Below, one piece after another: positions 29,179 to 39,032 of a stretch of 64,000 nt of DNA. The stretch covers positions 1,674,001-1,738,000 of the forward strand of contig NZ_CP059060.1 in NCBI RefSeq assembly GCF_014217875.1, written 5' to 3'. Position 1 is the stretch's first letter, and each line of letters starts with the position of its first letter. Origin of the DNA: Synechococcus sp. LTW-R. GTDB taxonomy: Bacteria; Cyanobacteriota; Cyanobacteriia; PCC-6307; Cyanobiaceae. The position numbers and the translations under genes are program-made. Under the pieces are notes generated by a model. The model searched no databases. It had not been told where the DNA came from and saw only the letters and a list, made by a program, of their open reading frames with translations.

Positions 29179-29958
29179 TCAAGTCAGGCCAATCAAACGA
29201 CGGCGGCTATATTTCAGCCAATTAAGAATCCAACATACAGCGCTCCAAAAGAAGTTGAGATGACGAGTCTGTGCGCGAAATGTTTCAGCATACACAGCAC
29301 CAATCCTGGTGTGACTCACCCCCGCCTGAACAATCTTTAAAACAGAAGTTGGAGCGTGAATAGATCGTACTTCTGGTGTCAGACGCAAAAACCATTCATA
29401 GTCACCACAGATTTTAAAGCTAGAATCAAACAAACCAAATCGCTCAAACAAGACACGACGTACAAGCATTCCCGGATGCGCAATATTCATCGACTCCCGC
29501 ATCCGTCTCCAATTCCAGGCGGAACCCCAGTCCCTTAAAAAATGACCATCTGAAGAATAGTAGGCGTTCCGGCAGGTAATCAATTCTGCAGACGAGCGCG
29601 TCAGATCAAGCAGCTGCTGCAAGCTCTCAGGGCTAACAAAGATGTCATCGGCACCGATAAAACAAAGATAATCCCCTTCCGCCAACTTGATTCCTCGGTT
29701 CCAGGCGTCATAGATCCCTGCATCAGTCTGAGAGCTAAAGCGAATCAATTGATCTGGGTGAGCTGCTTGGTATTGCCGCACCAGTTGAGGCAGGCCGTCG
29801 AAGGAACAATTATCGAGAATCAACAACTCCCAATCCCCCGTGCTTTGCTCCTCGAGACTCCTGAAGAAAGTCGCCAATAAGGAGGAACAATTCCAGGTCG
29901 CCATCAAGATTGAAATCTTGGGTGCGGCAACACGCTCCTGGGTCCCCAACATGCTCAA
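29179..29958 (-). CDS. Family 2 glycosyltransferase (WcaA-like)
   Basis: A 259-residue GT-A enzyme. [18 protein letters not shown] (about 15-32) is the first strand and helix, [13 protein letters not shown] (about 48-60) the nucleotide pocket, and [14 protein letters not shown] (about 101-114) the DxD-like metal site. [20 protein letters not shown] (about 79-98) is the D-x-G-I-Y-D-A-x-N-x-G motif common to colanic-acid-type GT2 enzymes. The ATG overlaps the stop of hisS by four bases (ATGA), so a surface-glycan gene is translationally coupled to a tRNA synthetase gene. Confidence 0.9.
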   Translation of the reverse strand: MSMLGTQERVAAPKISILMATWNCSSLLATFFRSLEEQSTGDWELLILDNCSFDGLPQLVRQYQAAHPDQLIRFSSQTDAGIYDAWNRGIKLAEGDYLCFIGADDIFVSPESLQQLLDLTRSSAELITCRNAYYSSDGHFLRDWGSAWNWRRMRESMNIAHPGMLVRRVLFERFGLFDSSFKICGDYEWFLRLTPEVRSIHAPTSVLKIVQAGVSHTRIGAVYAETFRAQTRHLNFFWSAVCWILNWLKYSRRRLIGLT

Positions 29959-31223
29959 GCGGAGAGGATGCTGACCAGCTGATCAAGATCAGTCAACTTC
30001 AGGATCTGCTCGTTCTGCAATGCCGTTTCCTGACGAAGCGCCTTCAAGGTCAGGATTCCCTGCTCCACCTCTCCATCGCCCAGAACAGCGGCCCAGGCTG
30101 AACCGCTGCGATCGGCTCGCTTGAACTGCTTACCAAAGGCTGAACCCGAGGAATCCAACTCGACACTGAATCCACGTTGCCTGAGCTCCCTCGCCAGAAC
30201 AAGCGCAGACCATTGAGCCTGTTTACCGCGATTCACCAGATACAAATCGGGAGCATCAGTCGTCACTGGGGCCTGCTGCGAAAGCAGAAGCACCAAACGC
30301 TCTAAGCCAATCGCCCAGCCAATGGCGGGCGTCGATGCCCCACCGAGCTGCTCAACAAGACCGTCGTAGCGGCCGCCGCCACACACGGTGGCCTGAGCCC
30401 CGAGCTGATCACTGGTGATTTCAAAAGCAGTGTGGCTGTAGTAATCCAAACCACGTACCAGCCGAGGATTCAAGGCAAAAGGAATTCCAAGAGCTGTCAA
30501 GCCGGAGCACACCTGAGCAAAACGCTGCTGACTCTCTGGGGACAAGGCATCGGCAAGCGTCGGGGCATCCGCCAATAAGGCTTGGGTGTCCTTGTTCTTG
30601 CTGTCAAGAATGCGCAGTGGATTTGTACGCAAGCGCACCTGAGAATCCTCGTCCAATTGAGTCTCGCGAGCTGAGAGCCAAGCCACGAGTTCTTCGCGGT
30701 AGCGAGCGCGATCTAACGCACTGCCAAGAGAGTTCAGCTCCAGCACCAAACCCTGGACACCCAAGTCCTTGAGCAGATCCCAAGCTGTCGCAATCGCCTC
30801 AACGTCGGAACGCGCTGAGTCAAAGCCAAGCATTTCGAGGCCAATCTGGTGAAACTGGCGCTGCCGACCTGCTTGGGGGCGCTCATAGCGGAACATCGGC
30901 CCCCCATACCAAAGCCGTTGCGGGCCCTGGCTCAACAACCCGTGCTGAATCGCTGCTCGGACCACGGAGGCGGTGCCCTCCGGCCTCAATGTGCAGCTGC
31001 GATCCCCACGATCGCTGAAGGTGTACATCTCCTTGCCGACCACATCGGTGGCTTCGCCGATGCCGCGGGCAAAGAGTTCAGTGGTTTCCAGAACCGGTGT
31101 TCGAATCTCGGCGACACCCGCTCTTGCGAAGTGGTCACGGGCCGTAGCTTCCACCCGCTGCCAGAGGGCGATCTGCTCAGGCAACAGATCGACCATGCCC
31201 CGCAGACTCTGCAGCTTCGCCAC
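29955..31223 (-). CDS. hisS: Histidyl-tRNA synthetase
   Basis: A class II aminoacyl-tRNA synthetase charging tRNA-His. The frame is open to 31388, but the GTG at 31223 is chosen: it is the third of three GTG codons, five bases after AGGAG, and gives [16 protein letters not shown], the usual N-terminus, and 422 residues, the family's length. [14 protein letters not shown] (motif 2 region, about 84-97) with [17 protein letters not shown], the histidine-specific [14 protein letters not shown] (about 260-273) and [10 protein letters not shown] (motif 3) are all visible. It is divergent from an SGNH hydrolase gene (58 bp between) and leads into two glycosyltransferase genes. Confidence 0.97.
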   Translation of the reverse strand: MAKLQSLRGMVDLLPEQIALWQRVEATARDHFARAGVAEIRTPVLETTELFARGIGEATDVVGKEMYTFSDRGDRSCTLRPEGTASVVRAAIQHGLLSQGPQRLWYGGPMFRYERPQAGRQRQFHQIGLEMLGFDSARSDVEAIATAWDLLKDLGVQGLVLELNSLGSALDRARYREELVAWLSARETQLDEDSQVRLRTNPLRILDSKNKDTQALLADAPTLADALSPESQQRFAQVCSGLTALGIPFALNPRLVRGLDYYSHTAFEITSDQLGAQATVCGGGRYDGLVEQLGGASTPAIGWAIGLERLVLLLSQQAPVTTDAPDLYLVNRGKQAQWSALVLARELRQRGFSVELDSSGSAFGKQFKRADRSGSAWAAVLGDGEVEQGILTLKALRQETALQNEQILKLTDLDQLVSILSA

Positions 31224-31281
31224 CACCACTCCTGAACTGAGGCCAGTTTGGAGGATCAGCGGAAACGGCGACAATGCTGGG

Positions 31282-32499
31282 GTGACTGGACAACCCCACA
31301 CCTCGCGGCGGCAAGCTGCAGCACTTTTACTGGGCTCAGTGGCCTTCTCAGTGGCGGCCTTGGAGTTGGGCTGCCGTTTCATTGGCATTGAGGCCCCCAG
31401 GCTTTACCGAACTGATTCCGATCGCGGCTGGACCCTCAAATCCAACGTACGCACCCACTGGAGTCAGGAGGGATCCGCTCCAGTGCGCACCAATTCCCAG
31501 GGCTATCGAGACAGCGAATGGGCATTGGCGAAGGAGCCGGGCGTTTTGCGCATTGCCGTCCTTGGCGATTCCTTCACCGAAGCCCTGCAGGTGCCACTGG
31601 AGCAAACCTGGGTGAATCAACTGCCCACGGCGATGGCGGCGGTGCCGGGATGTCGTCTGCTGCAAGGGTTTCCCAAAGGCGCTGAAACCCTGAATTTTGG
31701 AGTCGGCGGATACGGAACGGGGCAGAGCTGGCTGACCTGGCAAAAGGACGCCCAGCGGTTTCAACCTCAAGTGGTCCTTCACGCTGTCTACTTCGAAAAC
31801 GACCTCAGGGACAACATTGAGAGCGAACGGGGGAGTGGCTCCAGCCCGACGTTTTCACTCCATCAAGGCACCCTGAGCCGCAGCGATGCCTTCCGTAGCA
31901 GCCCGGACTATCGCTTCAGACAGTCCTGGGCGGGACAACTCAGCGATTGGGTCCTGGGCTGGAGCCGTCTCGCCCAATTGATCAACCAACTGAAAAATCT
32001 GCGCAACGCTCGAGCTGGAGAAGAGTGCGATACAGATGGCTGCACTTTTTTCCCTCTGGGTCCTGATGGGACCAAGCTCTATGGGCCCGATCCCGAAGAT
32101 CTCCCAGAAAGCTGGGAGATCTTGAGGTCAATCCTTCGGCAATGGAACAAAGAATCCAAGAACAGGGGAAGTCGACTGGTTGTCACCAGCGTGACCACAC
32201 CTCCGCAACTCTGGCCGAATCGCCAAGAACGTGACCAAAAAGTCAAAGACCAGCAGCTGGACTGGTTCAAACCGGAGACCCAGCTCGCAGGCCTCCTGAA
32301 AGCCGATGGCATCCCTTACCTGCCACTTGCACAGGAGCTGCAGCAACAGGCGGATGAACAAGGCTTAATTGCCCATGGTTTTGCCGGACAAAAACCTGGA
32401 CCTGGCTATGGCCATTGGAACCGAGAGGGGCACAAAGCAGCCGCCACCGTTCTTGCCCGAAAGCTCTGCTCCCTGGACCTACCCCTGATCAATGGTTGA
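31282..32499 (+). CDS. Membrane-anchored SGNH/GDSL-type hydrolase
   Basis: The GTG at 31282 gives 405 residues; upstream sequence in the same frame is the complement of hisS. The N-terminus has [20 protein letters not shown] (about 8-27), a twin-arginine-like or signal-anchor segment, so the enzyme likely faces the periplasm. Block I is [19 protein letters not shown] (about 92-110), block [18 protein letters not shown] (about 137-152), and block V is [15 protein letters not shown] (about 374-388). In block V the catalytic Asp expected two places before His (D-x-H) appears as Tyr, so catalysis may be altered. Family members esterify or de-esterify glycans (acetyl groups). It reads towards galE, 30 bp downstream. 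Confidence 0.8.
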   Translation: MTGQPHTSRRQAAALLLGSVAFSVAALELGCRFIGIEAPRLYRTDSDRGWTLKSNVRTHWSQEGSAPVRTNSQGYRDSEWALAKEPGVLRIAVLGDSFTEALQVPLEQTWVNQLPTAMAAVPGCRLLQGFPKGAETLNFGVGGYGTGQSWLTWQKDAQRFQPQVVLHAVYFENDLRDNIESERGSGSSPTFSLHQGTLSRSDAFRSSPDYRFRQSWAGQLSDWVLGWSRLAQLINQLKNLRNARAGEECDTDGCTFFPLGPDGTKLYGPDPEDLPESWEILRSILRQWNKESKNRGSRLVVTSVTTPPQLWPNRQERDQKVKDQQLDWFKPETQLAGLLKADGIPYLPLAQELQQQADEQGLIAHGFAGQKPGPGYGHWNREGHKAAATVLARKLCSLDLPLING

Positions 32500-32529
32500 A
32501 TCCAACACAACGCGGAGCACCAGAGCCCC

Positions 32530-33570
32530 TTGGCACAACTGCTGATCACAGGCGGAGCAGGCTTTATCGGCAGCCACACCTGTCTGGTGTTGCTGGACGC
32601 CGGTCACGATCTCGTGGTGCTGGATGACTTCAGCAACAGCTCCCCTGAATCGCTCAAGCGGGTCCGCCAACTCGCGAATGTTGGGAGCGACTCCTTGCGA
32701 CTCCAAGTTGTGGAAGGAGACATCAGGAGCAAGAGCGACCTGCGGAAAGGCTTCCAGGCAGGGCAATCAGTCGACGCAGTCATCCATTTCGCCGGCCTCA
32801 AGGCCGTTGGCGAGTCCGTGCGTGAGCCCCTGCGCTACTGGGATGTGAATGTGGCCGGAAGTCAGTCCCTGCTGTCCGTCATGCGGGAGGCGAAATGCCG
32901 GACCCTCGCCTTCAGCAGCAGCGCCACCCTCTACGGCCTGCCCGAGCGTGTCCCCGTCACTGAAGACGATCCAGTCCAACCCATCAACCCTTACGGCTTC
33001 ACCAAGGCCGCTGTGGAACAAATGCTGAAAGACCTCAGCAGCAGCGAACCGGGTTGGCGGATCGGGCGGTTGCGCTACTTCAACCCCGTCGGAGCCCATC
33101 CCAGCGGACAGATCGGCGAAGACCCCAACGGCATTCCCAACAACCTCTTCCCCTTCGTCTCACAAGTGGCAGTTGGACGGCGCCAAGAGCTCCAAGTCTT
33201 TGGAAGCGACTGGCCCACCCCGGATGGCACAGGCGTCCGCGACTACATCCACGTCATGGACCTGGCCGAGGGACACCTCGCCGCCATTCAGCACCTGATG
33301 GAGCAGGGACCCCAATTGCTCACCGTCAATCTGGGGAGCGGGCAAGGTCATTCTGTCTTGGAGGTGGTCCAAGCCTTTGAGAAGGCCTCAAGCAGACCAG
33401 TGGCTTACCAACTGGTCGAGCGACGCCCGGGAGATGCCGCAACCACCGTGGCTGATCCGTCCTTGGCGAATCGCGTGCTGGGGTGGCGGACGAAGCGATC
33501 GCTGGCAGAGATCTGCCGCGATGGCTGGTCCTGGCAGTCTCAAAACCCGGAGGGCTACCCGGACAGCTGA
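32530..33570 (+). CDS. galE: UDP-glucose 4-epimerase
   Basis: A 346-residue extended short-chain dehydrogenase interconverting UDP-glucose and UDP-galactose. GGAGFIGSHTCLVLLDAGHD (about 8-27) binds NAD, HFAGLKAVGES (about 88-98) and SSSATLYGLPERVPVTEDDP (about 126-145) hold the Ser/Thr, and NPYGFTKAAVEQML (about 151-164) the Y-x-x-x-K pair. RYFNPVGAHPSGQIGEDP (about 183-200) is the substrate block. The start codon is TTG; an in-frame ATG is absent nearby and the fold begins directly after. The 3' end overlaps the convergent CCA-adding enzyme gene by 16 bp. Confidence 0.95.
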   Translation: MAQLLITGGAGFIGSHTCLVLLDAGHDLVVLDDFSNSSPESLKRVRQLANVGSDSLRLQVVEGDIRSKSDLRKGFQAGQSVDAVIHFAGLKAVGESVREPLRYWDVNVAGSQSLLSVMREAKCRTLAFSSSATLYGLPERVPVTEDDPVQPINPYGFTKAAVEQMLKDLSSSEPGWRIGRLRYFNPVGAHPSGQIGEDPNGIPNNLFPFVSQVAVGRRQELQVFGSDWPTPDGTGVRDYIHVMDLAEGHLAAIQHLMEQGPQLLTVNLGSGQGHSVLEVVQAFEKASSRPVAYQLVERRPGDAATTVADPSLANRVLGWRTKRSLAEICRDGWSWQSQNPEGYPDS

Positions 33571-34793
33571 TCAAGCGCGGCAAGACGCAACGCCTTAAGA
33601 CGAACACCAAGTTCAGCCCCAGGTCTCAGCCCCTCCTCCTGCATCAAGGACGCCGCTGAGATCGGTGAACGCACATGCCGCCATCGGCCCCACCAACGCA
33701 GCAGTGAATGCCAATGGGGGCCACCAAACGAGATGGCCAACGCCACAGCCTCAGGACTAAGCCCAGGCGCTTCCAAAAACTCAGCCCACCACGAGGGCAG
33801 TAGTGCATCGGTCGGGACTGCGTTGAGTCGGTTCTTCAATTCCTGGAGTTGCACCAAGAGCTTGTGCTGACGGTGCGGCAACTGAAGCCGTTCCGCTAAA
33901 CCCAAAGGATCAGCAGCCCCTGCGACCAGAGCCGGCAACAAAGGCACTGTCAAGCGCTGAGCCCACTGGAGACGACGGGCCCATGAAGCGTCCTGCTGCA
34001 ACTGGGTGTCGAGCAGAGCCAATCCGCCTATCTGCTGAAGTTCCTGGAGTGCCTCCGGCCAAGGCTCACGCTGAAACAGCAGTTCCAGCTCCATTCGTAG
34101 ACGCGTCCCCAATGCCGGTGGGGCCTGGCCAGGATCATCACCAGGCCGCCAACGCCAGGGCCACTGATCCAGGGTGCTCAGGGCCTGCTGCTGAGCCGCT
34201 GTCGAGAACTGAAAACCGAGCCGAGCCGCGTAGCGAGCGCCACGCACCCAACGCGTGGGGTCATCCCTGAGGCTGGCGGGATGCAGAAAATTGAGTTGAC
34301 GTGCTGAGAGGTCGGCTTGACCGTGGTGTACATCGAGTACCTCCCCACTGGCGAGCTCCAAGGCCATGGCGTTGACCGTGAAATCACGGCGAGCCAGGTC
34401 ATCCTTCAGGCTTCCAAGACGAACGGTGGGGTTCTCTCCTGGTTCGGGATACGTCTCCTCGCGGGCAGAGGCGACATCCAAGAGCCAGGTGCCACCGAAT
34501 TCAGCGGGAAGCTGCAGCTCCAACTCGAAGGTGCCAAACGCTCCGTGCTCTTGAAGGCTGAGGGGGATCGAGCATGCGAACTGGCTCTCCAGCACTTCGG
34601 GGAGACGCTGAACTAACTCGGCCGCGCGCCCCTCAACGACGATGTCCAGATCGGGTAGACCGCGCCAGGGATCTTCGTGGTGGCGGTGCAGCAGGAGATC
34701 ACGCACCACACCTCCAACAAGGGCACAGCGCTCGCCAGCGGCCGCCTGAGTCAACGCCTCCAGTAGGAGCTTGGGGACGTCAGGAATCTCCAT
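33555..34793 (-). CDS. cca: CCA-adding enzyme / tRNA nucleotidyltransferase
   Basis: A 412-residue class II nucleotidyltransferase that builds or repairs the CCA end of tRNAs (or, in cyanobacteria, one of the separate CC- or A-adding pair). The head domain has CALVGGVVRDLLL (about 23-35) and the metal site DLDIVVEGRAAELV (about 47-60). RRDFTVNAMALEL (about 133-145) and DDPTRWVRGARYAARLGF (about 174-191) with the R-x-x-R-x-A-R-x-A-x-R-x-x-F motif fix the family. The C-terminal half is a helical tail. It is the last gene of the minus-strand run from 41329, 11 bp after the helicase gene. CC- versus A- versus CCA-addition cannot be read here. Confidence 0.92.
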   Translation of the reverse strand: MEIPDVPKLLLEALTQAAAGERCALVGGVVRDLLLHRHHEDPWRGLPDLDIVVEGRAAELVQRLPEVLESQFACSIPLSLQEHGAFGTFELELQLPAEFGGTWLLDVASAREETYPEPGENPTVRLGSLKDDLARRDFTVNAMALELASGEVLDVHHGQADLSARQLNFLHPASLRDDPTRWVRGARYAARLGFQFSTAAQQQALSTLDQWPWRWRPGDDPGQAPPALGTRLRMELELLFQREPWPEALQELQQIGGLALLDTQLQQDASWARRLQWAQRLTVPLLPALVAGAADPLGLAERLQLPHRQHKLLVQLQELKNRLNAVPTDALLPSWWAEFLEAPGLSPEAVALAISFGGPHWHSLLRWWGRWRHVRSPISAASLMQEEGLRPGAELGVRLKALRLAALDQLSG

Positions 34794-34804
34794 CGCCCGC
34801 CTAC

Positions 34805-37183
34805 CTACAAGGGCTCGATCGGAGCGAGGCGCGGATCAAGGATCTTCGGCCCCATGCCCTCGAACTTGACCGCCAACGAGATCTTTTCGCCGCTCCCAAA
34901 CAAGTGCGTGACCTGACCTTCCCCAAAGGAGCTATGCCGCACGCGGTCGCCAACGGACCAGGTCCGAGCAGGGGCACGCCGACGGACGGCGTTCGCGGGC
35001 TGGGAGGAGGCAGAACCTGAACCCGGACGGTCTACACGGGTGAGGCGATCCAGCCGCTGTTCGCGGCGGATGGCTGCGCCACCGCTCCGGGGAATGTCCC
35101 CTTGCACCAAAGCCTCCGGCAGCTCAGAGAGGAAGACAGACGGGACCGCCGGTTCCCGCATGCCGCCCCAGAGTCGGCGCTCGCTGGCGTGGGACAAGAA
35201 CAACCTCTCTTTTGCCCGCGTGATGCCCACGTAACAGAGGCGGCGCTCCTCCTCCATCGCCGCGGGGTCCTCCAAGGACCGGTAGCTAGGGAAGAGGCCC
35301 TGCTCCATGCCCACCAAAAAGACCACCGGGAACTCCAAGCCTTTGCTGGCATGCAACGTCATCAAGGTGACCCGGTCCTGGTCGGTGTCCTTGCTGTCCG
35401 CGTCACTGGCCAGGGCAGCGGACGCCAAGAACTCCTCAAGAGAGCCCTCTTCGTTTTCCTCTTGGTACTGGAGCGCCGCGTTGACCAATTCGTTCAGGTT
35501 GCGGCGCCGGTCTTCGGCCTCATCGGTCCCGGCAGCGATCAGCTCAGCGACATAACCGCTCTTTTCCATCGCCAGCTGAACCAACTCGGAAGGAGCCGCA
35601 TCTTCAGCGCGATTCTTGAGGTTGTTGATCAACTCACAGAACTGAAGCAGTCCTTTTGCGGAACGTCCACCCAAAGAACGAACCGCTTCCGGGTCGCTGA
35701 CCACATCCCAGAGCGGAATGCCGAGTTGATTCGCGGCATCAGTCAGCCGTTCAATCGTGGTCTTACCGATCCCGCGTTTCGGCGTATTGAGGACCCGCAG
35801 CAAGCTCACCGTGTCGGCGGGATTCACCAACAATTTGAGATACGCCAGCATGTCTTTGATCTCACGCCGGTCGTAGAAGCGCAGGCCGCCCACCACCACA
35901 TAGGGAATGCCCCAACGCACTAGGGATTCCTCCATCGCACGGGACTGGGCGTTGGTTCGGTACAGCACCGCCATATCGCCCCAGCTCAAATCGGGATGGG
36001 CCGCGTCGAGCATCCGCATGCGGTGAACCACCGCTTCTGCCTCGGCAATCTCGTCATCACAGCGGGTCAAGGTGAGCAGCTCACCCTCACCACGGGTGGG
36101 CCGTAAAACCTTGTCGATGCGCTCGCTGTTGTTCGCAATCAGAACATTCGCGGCCTCAAGAATGGTGGCCGTCGAGCGATAGTTTTCCTCCAACTTGACC
36201 ATGGTCTGGGTGGCTTCATCGGGGGCACCGTCGCCGAAGTCATCCTGAAAACCCATCAGGATCGTGAAGTCAGCGGCCCGGAAGCTGTAGATGCTCTGAT
36301 CGGCATCACCCACCACAAACACCGAGCGACCAGCCCAGTCGTCAAAGGCTTCAGGATCCCGGCCATCGGTCACCAGAAGCTTGATCAGTTCGTATTGCGT
36401 GCGGTTGGTGTCTTGGTACTCGTCCACCAGCACATGGCGAAAACGCCGGTGCCAGTAGTTGCGAACCTGCTCGTTCTGGCGGAGCAATTGCACGGGCAGA
36501 AGAAGCAGGTCGTCGAAATCCAACGCGTTGTTCGCGGCTAACGCACGCCGATAGCGCCGGTAGGTGTCCGCCATCAACTTGCCGCGCTGCCCGCCCGCGT
36601 CAGCTTCAAGCTGCTCTGGCATCCAACCCTGGTTTTTGGCGTTGCTGATCGCCCAGCGCACCTTCTTGGGCTCAAACCGCTTGGGGTCCAGCCCCAGCTC
36701 CTGGGTGACGATCTCCTTGACGAGGCTCTGGGTGTCCCCCTCGTCGTAGATCGAGAACTGACGCGTCCAGGTCAGCCCCTCTGGATCGCGGAACTTGTCG
36801 ATGTCAAAGCGAAGCAACCGCGCGAAGAGTGCGTGGAAGGTGCCGATCCAGAGGTCTTTGATGACCTCGCGATAGATCCGCGAGCGCAACTGCCGCTGAT
36901 CAACGGCGGCCAAGGTGCTCCAAGGCTGTCCAAACTGACTCTGCGCAAGCTTCTGAGCCAGAAGCAGCTCAAGCCGCTCCTTCATCTCGCGAGCCGCCTT
37001 ATTCGTGAAGGTGACCGCCAGCAACTCCGCTGGATTAACGCCGTGCTGCCCAATCATGTGGGCAATGCGGTGGGTCAGAGCTCGGGTCTTACCGCTGCCC
37101 GCACCAGCCACCACCAGCAGTGGACCTTCATGGTGATCCACTGCCTTGCGCTGGGCGTCATTCAGGCCGGCCAGAAAACTCAT
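34805..37183 (-). CDS. pcrA: UvrD/PcrA-type ATP-dependent DNA helicase
   Basis: A 792-residue superfamily 1A 3'-5' helicase for repair and replication-fork work. Motif I is VVAGAGSGKTRALTHRI (about 25-41), Ia LAVTFTNKAAREMKERL (about 54-70), II VDEYQDTNRTQYEL (about 251-264), III VGDADQSIYSFRAADF (about 291-306), IV LEENYRST, V VTLMTLHASKGLEFPVVFL (about 577-595) and VI EEERRLCYVGITRAKERL (about 623-640). The C-terminal 60 residues (RTWSVGDRVRHSSFGEGQV) are the Tudor-like domain that binds RNA polymerase in PcrA/UvrD. The start overlaps the stop of the ABC exporter gene by four bases. uvrD would be an equally fair name. Confidence 0.95.
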   Translation of the reverse strand: MSFLAGLNDAQRKAVDHHEGPLLVVAGAGSGKTRALTHRIAHMIGQHGVNPAELLAVTFTNKAAREMKERLELLLAQKLAQSQFGQPWSTLAAVDQRQLRSRIYREVIKDLWIGTFHALFARLLRFDIDKFRDPEGLTWTRQFSIYDEGDTQSLVKEIVTQELGLDPKRFEPKKVRWAISNAKNQGWMPEQLEADAGGQRGKLMADTYRRYRRALAANNALDFDDLLLLPVQLLRQNEQVRNYWHRRFRHVLVDEYQDTNRTQYELIKLLVTDGRDPEAFDDWAGRSVFVVGDADQSIYSFRAADFTILMGFQDDFGDGAPDEATQTMVKLEENYRSTATILEAANVLIANNSERIDKVLRPTRGEGELLTLTRCDDEIAEAEAVVHRMRMLDAAHPDLSWGDMAVLYRTNAQSRAMEESLVRWGIPYVVVGGLRFYDRREIKDMLAYLKLLVNPADTVSLLRVLNTPKRGIGKTTIERLTDAANQLGIPLWDVVSDPEAVRSLGGRSAKGLLQFCELINNLKNRAEDAAPSELVQLAMEKSGYVAELIAAGTDEAEDRRRNLNELVNAALQYQEENEEGSLEEFLASAALASDADSKDTDQDRVTLMTLHASKGLEFPVVFLVGMEQGLFPSYRSLEDPAAMEEERRLCYVGITRAKERLFLSHASERRLWGGMREPAVPSVFLSELPEALVQGDIPRSGGAAIRREQRLDRLTRVDRPGSGSASSQPANAVRRRAPARTWSVGDRVRHSSFGEGQVTHLFGSGEKISLAVKFEGMGPKILDPRLAPIEPL

Positions 37184-39009
37184 GAAGCCGCCTGTTGCTG
37201 CTCCAGCATCGCCAGCTCTCGGAAGCTCTCAGAGCGCTCCTTCAACTCGGTGTAGCTGCCGTACGCCTTCACGCTGCCGTTATGGAACTCATAAATGCGA
37301 TCGCAACGTTGAACCGTACTGAGCCTGTGGGCAATGACGACCGTGGTGCAACGGCGTCCGATCACCTCGAGGGCTTCGATCACCTCCGACTCCGTGCGGT
37401 TATCCAAGGCACTTGTGGCCTCATCGAGGACAAGGAAGCTGGCCTGCCGGTAGAAGGCCCTCGCCAAAGCCAAACGTTGCCGCTGGCCCCCGGAAAGGCG
37501 CAAACCGTTCTCACCCACCTGGGTATGAAGTCCGTAGGGGAGTTCAGCCACAAAGTCCTGGAGCTGGGCCGCTTCTAAGGCCTCCCAAACCCGATCGGAT
37601 TTGACCTGATCGATGGGCTCACCAAAGGCGACGTTCTCAAGAACACTGCCGTTCAGCAAGTTGATCGACTGAGGAACTTGGGCGCAATTGGCCTGCCAAG
37701 CAGGAACATCCAGGCCCTCGACGGGAATCCCGTCGAGATCCAGGGCTCCTCGACTGGGATGTAGCAAGCCCAAGAGAATGTTCGCAGTTGTCGTTTTACC
37801 GCTACCCGTACTGCCGACGAGGGCAATGCGCGAGCCAACCGGAATCGAAAGGTTGACCCCCTTCAGCACCCAGTCATCGGAGTGGGGGTAGCGGTACCAA
37901 ACGTCGTGAAGACGAATGGTGTTGCGCGGAAACACACCTGCAGCAGAGGGAACACCTGGGGTGCGCTGGGTGGGCCGATCAGCTGGCAAATCCAGCAAGG
38001 CCAGAGCCCCATCCAGAAGAGGCAGTCCTCCCCTGAGTTGGGTCAAGGAGCGAAACGCATCCTGCAGCGGTGGCGTCAGGCGCAGGGCAGCGACCGCGAT
38101 GGTGGCCAGAAACGGAAGGATCGCCCTGACTTCGTTCTGGTTGCCACTCAAGAGAGCCGGCAGGGCTCCGACCGCAAAAATCATCGTGATCCCGAAGGGC
38201 TCGATCAGGCCTCGGGGCAGATCCGGAAGCCACTCGGTCAACCAGGCGTAGCGACGCGCCTTCTCTCCAGACACCTGAAATTGACGCTCGAAATAAGGCT
38301 CCGATCCACTGAGCTGGATGTCGCGAATCGAGCCCAATGACTCAAACAAAATGTTTGTCGATTCAGCCTCCAGACGCATCTTCTGGCGGAAACCATGGCG
38401 AAGCCGAGGGGTCACACTGCCTGAGATGACGCTGTATGCCAAAACCAAACTGACGACGAGGACGACAGCGAGCCAGCGTCCGACAAACAAGATCCCGATC
38501 GACAAGAGCACGATCGACACAGATGCACTCAGAATCTGCAGAATCGGCGTGACAACATTGATCGCCACACGATTCAAGTTGCTCAATAACTGAGAACTCA
38601 GATCAGCGGTGCTCTTACCAAGGTGATATTCAAAAGGCTGCTGAAGAAGTCTGGAGTGGACCTCATTCGAGATATCTCGCCAGATGCCAGCTGAAAGACG
38701 TTGCTGAAAAAACTTCAGCGAAATCTTTGAGAGTGAAGCACCCCAAGCCAACATGATGAAAACCAGAATCATCCAGACGCTCTGGTTGATACTGTCCCCA
38801 CCAAAGACATGAATCCCTGGCAACCGATCCTCAAGATCGGAATCCACCAAGGACCCCGTCAGACGGGCGATCACCGCGACGGAGGCCAAATCGATCACCC
38901 CGGGCACCACCGACAGGGGCACCAACATCCACAACGCCGAACGCCGCCGCCGCGGCAGGTGATTCAGCAGGTGGCGTAGCTGATCGAGGGTTCGGCTGCG
39001 CATGGCCAC
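37180..39009 (-). CDS. ABC exporter half-transporter, PglK/MsbA-type, candidate lipid-linked glycan flippase
   Basis: A 609-residue permease-ATPase fusion that would work as a homodimer in the inner membrane. Six helices span about residues 20-310, with an additional N-terminal basic stretch. The ATPase has Walker A GSTGSGKTTTANILLGLL (about 398-415), Q-loop CAQVPQSINLLNG, signature LSGGQRQRLALARAF (about 503-517) and Walker B FLVLDEATSALDNRTESEV (about 523-541), then the H-loop VVIAHRLSTVQRCD. The upstream GT4 gene (23 bp away) and general similarity to PglK suggest an oligosaccharide or lipid substrate; export of a peptide or drug cannot be excluded. The frame opens GTG-GCC-ATG; the ATG at 39003 is an alternative start. 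Confidence 0.85.
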   Translation of the reverse strand: MAMRSRTLDQLRHLLNHLPRRRRSALWMLVPLSVVPGVIDLASVAVIARLTGSLVDSDLEDRLPGIHVFGGDSINQSVWMILVFIMLAWGASLSKISLKFFQQRLSAGIWRDISNEVHSRLLQQPFEYHLGKSTADLSSQLLSNLNRVAINVVTPILQILSASVSIVLLSIGILFVGRWLAVVLVVSLVLAYSVISGSVTPRLRHGFRQKMRLEAESTNILFESLGSIRDIQLSGSEPYFERQFQVSGEKARRYAWLTEWLPDLPRGLIEPFGITMIFAVGALPALLSGNQNEVRAILPFLATIAVAALRLTPPLQDAFRSLTQLRGGLPLLDGALALLDLPADRPTQRTPGVPSAAGVFPRNTIRLHDVWYRYPHSDDWVLKGVNLSIPVGSRIALVGSTGSGKTTTANILLGLLHPSRGALDLDGIPVEGLDVPAWQANCAQVPQSINLLNGSVLENVAFGEPIDQVKSDRVWEALEAAQLQDFVAELPYGLHTQVGENGLRLSGGQRQRLALARAFYRQASFLVLDEATSALDNRTESEVIEALEVIGRRCTTVVIAHRLSTVQRCDRIYEFHNGSVKAYGSYTELKERSESFRELAMLEQQQAAS

Positions 39010-39032
39010 AAACTATGGCTCCAAGCCAAGCG

